A DNA stretch of 64,000 nt from Camelus bactrianus (Eukaryota; Chordata; Mammalia; Artiodactyla; Camelidae). Where the stretch lies: assembly GCF_048773025.1 (NCBI RefSeq), contig NC_133541.1, forward strand, positions 116,157,912-116,221,911. Direction: 5' to 3'. The translations under genes were made by a program, and so were the position numbers. The stretch's first letter is position 1; every line of letters begins with the position of its first letter. Below are positions 59,753-64,000 of the stretch, in pieces. Under the pieces are notes generated by a model. That model was not told where the DNA came from. It did not search any database and saw only the letters and a list, made by a program, of their open reading frames with translations.

Positions 59753-60249
59753 AGAAGATGCTTCGGGCGCTTGGAGGCAACCGCGTTCAAAATCATCTGA
59801 GTCCAGACCCTGGGCTAGAAAATTACTGGGGGAGTGTTATCACCACAAAACTCCTTTCGCAGAGCTGACCCGGCTCCTTAAATATGTATTGCTGGAAATG
59901 GGGAAGCAACTCACAGGGAGGTGCGTGGCTGGCGCCGGGGCATCCTTGTCCCTGTGCACCGGCCAGGACCGTGAACTCCCTGCTACGCCCGCACGGGTCC
60001 ACTTGGATGCGGCGCGCTCACACACAGACCCCTAGACCAGGCTCATTGCAGCGCCTAGAAGGGGCCTCTTTTTTCCCTCTGGTCTTTGACTTAGAGCTAC
60101 AGGATTGACTTCAGCTGAGCAAATCCAGGGCATCTTTCCTACCTCCTCTTGGAAACATGTTGGCTCCTCTGCACATCCATGTCAAAGGGATTCACCCTGA
60201 CTGTCCTCACGTGAGCCTTTGCTTTGCAGGAGCCAAGGATTGAAAAGGA

Positions 60250-60385
60250 CCTTTCCCCTCTTTTCTTTTTCTTCTTTCTCCCTTCTCCTCTCCCATGCTC
60301 CTCCCCCTGCTCCCGTTCCTCTTTCTTCCTCCTCCTACTTTTTCTCCTCCTCCCCTGCCTCCTCATCCTCCTCCTCTCCGAACTT
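60250..60385 (+). repeat. Polypyrimidine tract (CTC-rich)
   Basis: About 130 bp made almost only of C and T (CTTCTT, CTCCTC, TCCTCC units). Explains the Lys/Glu/Arg-rich open frame on the opposite strand. Confidence 0.9.
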
Positions 60386-60539
60386 CGCATTAAATCTGGG
60401 ATTGAAAAGCCTGCGGAGAGAAAGGAGGTTCTGAAGGCCAGGATGGTCTCAGTCTTTCTGACTTTGGCCAGTTTCATGGTTTTTGTCTACAGTTGGTTGT
60501 GGCAATGTTGTTAGAAAGAAATAAACCACAAAACTGTAG

Positions 60540-61200
60540 TACGTATTTGCTGTTTTATATATAATACACAACCAAATGTGAATGTACCCTCATCATATCA
60601 TTCTTCTGTATAATTGAGTATGGAACTTTCTAGATTTGCCCTTATCTATATTCAGGGGTTTTTCGGGCATACTTTTTATCCAGACTGTTTCTGTTCACAG
60701 TCCTGAGGGTTGAGCTGTGATAAAGGCATGCGGGTTTCCTGTACTTTTGCAACTGACTTGTATACGTGTGTGTGTATTACCTGCACAGAAGATTTTTTTA
60801 AAAATTATTTTTCTTAAATTGGGTCATAAGATACATATATTTGTCATGGAGCATTCTTCATTTAGTACCGCGTTATTATGTACTCTGTGGATACAATATG
60901 AAATAATGATTCTTTATTCATGACCATTATGCTTTTATTCTCTTTGTACAGCAAACAATTCTTCCCTGAGCATCCTTGAACATAAATTGTATGAACATTA
61001 GTCAGTATGCTTCAAGAGGGGTACCTAGAAGTAGAGGTTATTGCAAATTGCCCTTTCAATGCACACTTCCAGGACCAGATGTAAGCACACCCACTTGCCT
61101 ACATTATGGTCAATGATCCATAATATCAAGCTTTTAAAGTTTCTGCTACTCTAATGGCTGAGAAATGGGTTCTTATTGTTATAATTTGCATTACCCAATC
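60540..61200 (-). mobile_element. Old L1M/HAL1-type remnant
   Basis: 'TACCTAGAAGTAGAGGTTATTGC' style text and 'AAATTGCCCTTTCAATGCACAC' resemble the reverse L1M 3'UTR. Diverged. Confidence 0.5.
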
Positions 61201-61435
61201 ACTGGGGAGACAAACATCTTTCTGTATGGATAACCATTTCTCTGTTCATGAAAGCCAGCATCCAAGATGACCCCTATTTCATTCTCTGCTCCTCATATCC
61301 TGTGTGGCCTCCTCCCACATGGTACCAGAGGTGGTTTGTGACAGCAACGGTGTAAGGCAGAAGGGATGGTATATCCCTTCCAGGATTAATCTCCTGAAGG
61401 CTGTGGCTTTCATTCTGGTAGCTCCCTTGCTCATG

Positions 61436-61960
61436 TGAATGAAAAATACTGCCAACCATATTAGTAAACAAAGATCGCTGTGTCCATCAAGTCATCAGCT
61501 GCTACCGCCACGGCCACCCTCCATCCTCACCCCCCTCAGTGAGTAGAGGGAACTCAGGATGCAGACCAGCAGGCAGCCTGGCCTCTGCTGCCACCCCCAA
61601 TGGTGGCCCCTGAAGGAACTCAGGATGGGAACAGGATTCTGGCCCTAGAGAGCTAGGTACATATCAAAGGAATTATTTCAAATGAGCCCAGATCTTTGCA
61701 CCTTCCCAAGCATAGAAAAGTGCTAAATTCCTTAACTTGAGATATCTGGTTTTCTTTAATTAACAGTAATCTTTTGATGTTCTGACTACCTGTTTTTTTA
61801 CTGCGAAAACTCATATATCCTGGCCTCTACCTTGCCACTCTGGAGCAGCCCCTCTGAGCCGTCTGAAAGGCTGTCACCCTGGGCTTCATTCTTCAGAAAT
61901 GTCTGCCAAATAAAACACAAGTCTTAACTTTTCGGCTGTGCATTTTATTTCGGTTGATAC
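61436..61960 (+). mobile_element. Solo ERV2-like LTR, family B copy 2
   Basis: Parallels 49495-49997: 'CAACCATATTAGTAAACAAAG', 'CATCAAGTCATCAGCTGC', 'GAGATATCTGGTTTTCTTTAA', then 'AATAAAACACAAGTCTTAAC' before the end. Similarity spans the full length. Solo, same orientation. Fossil. Confidence 0.75.
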
Positions 61961-62725
61961 CCGCTTGTGCTTGTCCTCCATCCCAGCACTTGCTCTGGGG
62001 AAGCCACATCTATATCGTGAGCACTTCTTTGGGGAGGGCCTTGTGGCCAAGAACTGAAGACTCTTGCCAGCGGCTGAGTGCCACCTTGGAAGTGGATCCT
62101 CTAACCCCAGGCAAGCCTCAGCTTCTGAAGCTCCTGTCTGAGTCTCAAATGCAGCTTCCTGAGAGACCCTGAGCCAGAAGCACTCACTAAGCCACTCCTA
62201 CAACCCTGAGCCACAGACACACACAAAATTCATTTATTGCTTTAAGCAAATTCTTATATATATGGCAACAGATAACTAAAAAATGTCTTATCTGCATCTT
62301 TATTTTTAAGAGCCCTTTACACACTTTGGATGTTAAGAATTTATTATACAAAATGAAAATCTTTTCACAAATACATCCTTCATCATTTGTCTTTTAACGT
62401 GATGTATAGCATCTTTTGTCAAATGCAAGACAGAATCTAGGAAATTGAAGCTGATGTTTTGATAAGTGATTGGGGGATAAACATTTTAAATTGAAGAATG
62501 GAGAGACTATTATAAAATTGAAGACGATTCTTTGATGGACTGGGAAGCTTAGTGACCAAGAGCCTTGAGACAGATCCACACTCAGCCCTGGGACTCACAG
62601 AGAAGGGCGGTTTAAGGGAGTGTTGACAGCAAAGGATTTGGGGCTGCAAGGCTTTATTTAGCATCTCAGCTGCCACTTCCCATGGTGGGATCTCCTGCAC
62701 TAATGTACTTTTGATACAGGAAAAA
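61961..62725. other. Intergenic stretch
   Basis: No gene or clear element recognised; AT-rich from 62230 to 62420. Confidence 0.45.
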
Positions 62726-62729
62726 TGGG

Positions 62730-63300
62730 GTGTCAGAGAATGGCCGTGTCCCAGGTCTTGGGCGTGTCCCTGGGACGCACCCTGCCAAGTGAGGGTCCTT
62801 AGCTACACACAGGAAAGAATTCAAGAGCCAGCCATAGCAGAGTAGACGTTATCTTTCAGAGAGATACATACTCCAAAGACAGAGTGTGGGCCATCTCAGA
62901 AGGCCAAAGAGAGCGACTGAGGGGTGTAGGAGATAAACATTCCACGGGCAGAATGAGGACCATCTTACTTAGAAGGGAGAGCAGTGGACTCAGAGCAAAG
63001 GGTTGGCTAACGAAATGGGATCTGCTACCAGGTATGGGGTGGTAGTTTTTATGGGCTCAGTAGCTTCATATGCTAACAAATGGGAGGATTATTCCAACTA
63101 CTTTGGGGAAGGGGCTGGGACTCCCAGGAACTGCGCCACCACCCACTTTTTAACCTTTTATAGTCGACCTTGAAACTGTCATGGTGCCTGCAGGAGGGCC
63201 ATTGAGCATGCAGTTATATTATAATGAGCGTATAATGAGGCTTGAGGTCTACTGGGAGTTGAATCTTCTGCCATTTTGGTGCTAATTTCTGTGCCATTCT
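62730..63300 (-). mobile_element. Probable ERV LTR (reverse)
   Basis: 'AGGAAAGAATTCAAGAGCCAGCC' style text and 'GGCTTGAGGTCTACTGGGAG' resemble ERV1-type LTR sequence read in reverse. Family not assigned. Fossil. Confidence 0.4.
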
Positions 63301-63669
63301 TTTAATGGTTGTGCCCTGCCTCCTTCCCTCCTGTCTTCCTTTCACTGTACCTCCTCACTTGCCAAATAATAGTAATAATAGTTAGTTCTCACCACGTAGG
63401 GATTTTGTAGGAATAAAACATTTAATAGATGTGCTACATAATGTAATAACATGTACTAATATATAATACTTCTAGATTATAGACTAGCACCTTATACACA
63501 GAGTATGTGTGATTAGATGTGTACTAAAGTGTAATTTAGAATACCATCTACAATATACACAGGACCCTTGCTTACACATAACAGACACTATAAAGAAAGC
63601 TCTGATTATTATCTAAATTTCAATTGTCTCATCAATAGAATGAGGATATTGACAATAAGAAATATATAT

Positions 63670-63737
63670 ATTTTTATTATTTCTTAGAGTCGGTTTACGA
63701 TGTTGTGTTAATTTCTGGTGTATACCACAGTGATTCA

Positions 63738-63780
<43 letters not shown>

Positions 63781-63820
63781 CCTATAAGAATATATATTTG
63801 ATCTTTGTCCCCCATTCCTG
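63670..63820 (-). mobile_element. L1 3'-end fragment (reverse) with TA repeat
   Basis: 'TTACGATGTTGTGTTAATTTC' and 'GGTGTATACCACAGTGATTC' are the reverse artiodactyl-type L1 3' end; a (TA)n microsatellite at about 63743-63778 has grown inside it. Confidence 0.8.
63743..63778 (+). repeat. (TA)n microsatellite
   Basis: About 18 TA units. Confidence 0.95.
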
Positions 63821-64000
63821 ACACAGACCTTCTGAAACCCTTAGTATTTCCTGAGTGATACAGCTGAGTATCTCTGTTTAGTCAGAACCCATACCTGAGT
63901 TTATGCTAATGAGGTGACTCAAGAAGTAGCTTGAGGCTGGGGACTGGTTGGCACAGGAACCAACCATGAGGGTGGGAAATTTCAGCTCCACCTCCCTATC

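Noticed and set aside
60139-60514. Lys/Glu/Arg-rich frame of 112 codons (minus) and Ser/Leu-rich frames (plus)
   Set aside because: Produced by the polypyrimidine tract at 60250-60385.
49495-61960. One provirus bounded by the two similar LTRs
   Set aside because: The DNA between them consists of SINEs, other LTRs, MER elements and simple repeats, with no retroviral interior.
46000-64000. First exons of NLRP3, expected on this side from human gene order
   Set aside because: No NLRP3 coding text is visible. In human the gap, as I recall it, is larger than the 18 kb seen here.
1-64000. An undescribed multi-gene system
   Set aside because: Apart from ZNF496, the window consists of recognisable repeats and domain-free short open frames; nothing supports a new gene cluster.

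Overview
The window is vertebrate nuclear DNA, almost certainly from a camelid (camel, llama or alpaca). It has a spliced mammalian gene, dense old mammalian repeats (L1, MIR, MaLR-type LTRs, MER20, Tigger1), and five copies of a tRNA-derived SINE whose A-box, B-box and 'CCAGTACCTCC' end match what I remember of the camelid Vic-1 family. The organism call rests on that recollection and on protein similarity, not on a database search.

One protein-coding gene is supported: the SCAN-KRAB zinc-finger gene ZNF496 (ZKSCAN17; mouse Zfp496/Nizp1), on the minus strand. Its CpG-island promoter and a probable untranslated first exon lie near 45.2-45.4 kb. Seven coding exons follow at 42845-42456 (SCAN), 42031-41848, 36254-36178, 23842-23710 (degenerate KRAB-A), 23210-23103, 22060-21947 and 15719-14962 (C2HR finger plus four C2H2 fingers). 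All junctions are GT-AG and all phases agree. The spliced CDS is 1764 nt, or 587 residues plus stop, the length I remember for the human protein. The 3'UTR probably runs to one of two AATAAA signals, near 13.08 kb or 12.36 kb.

Left flank (1-12 kb): AT-rich and gene-free. It holds L1 fragments and one old broken retrovirus-like element (about 4.26-9.70 kb) with a tRNA-Leu-type primer-binding site. Gene body (12-45 kb): introns hold L1 copies, three old LTRs, a nearly full-length Tigger1 DNA transposon (38.8-41.2 kb), MER20, MIRs, one SINE and a GATA microsatellite. The large L1, LTR and Tigger copies in the introns all lie on the plus strand, antisense to the gene. Right flank (46-64 kb): intergenic DNA with two copies of one ERV2-like LTR, further LTRs, SINEs, simple repeats, a candidate CTCF site (59.74 kb) and a GC-rich patch with a TATA box (59.06 kb). 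In human this flank faces NLRP3, but no NLRP3 exon is visible here.

I found no bacterial-type operon, CRISPR array, structural RNA gene or unknown multi-gene system. The most interesting leads are sequence features at ZNF496 splice sites (a G-quadruplex motif and a long UG-rich tract beside two donors), the intact C2HR finger, the altered KRAB box, and the candidate regulatory sites upstream.
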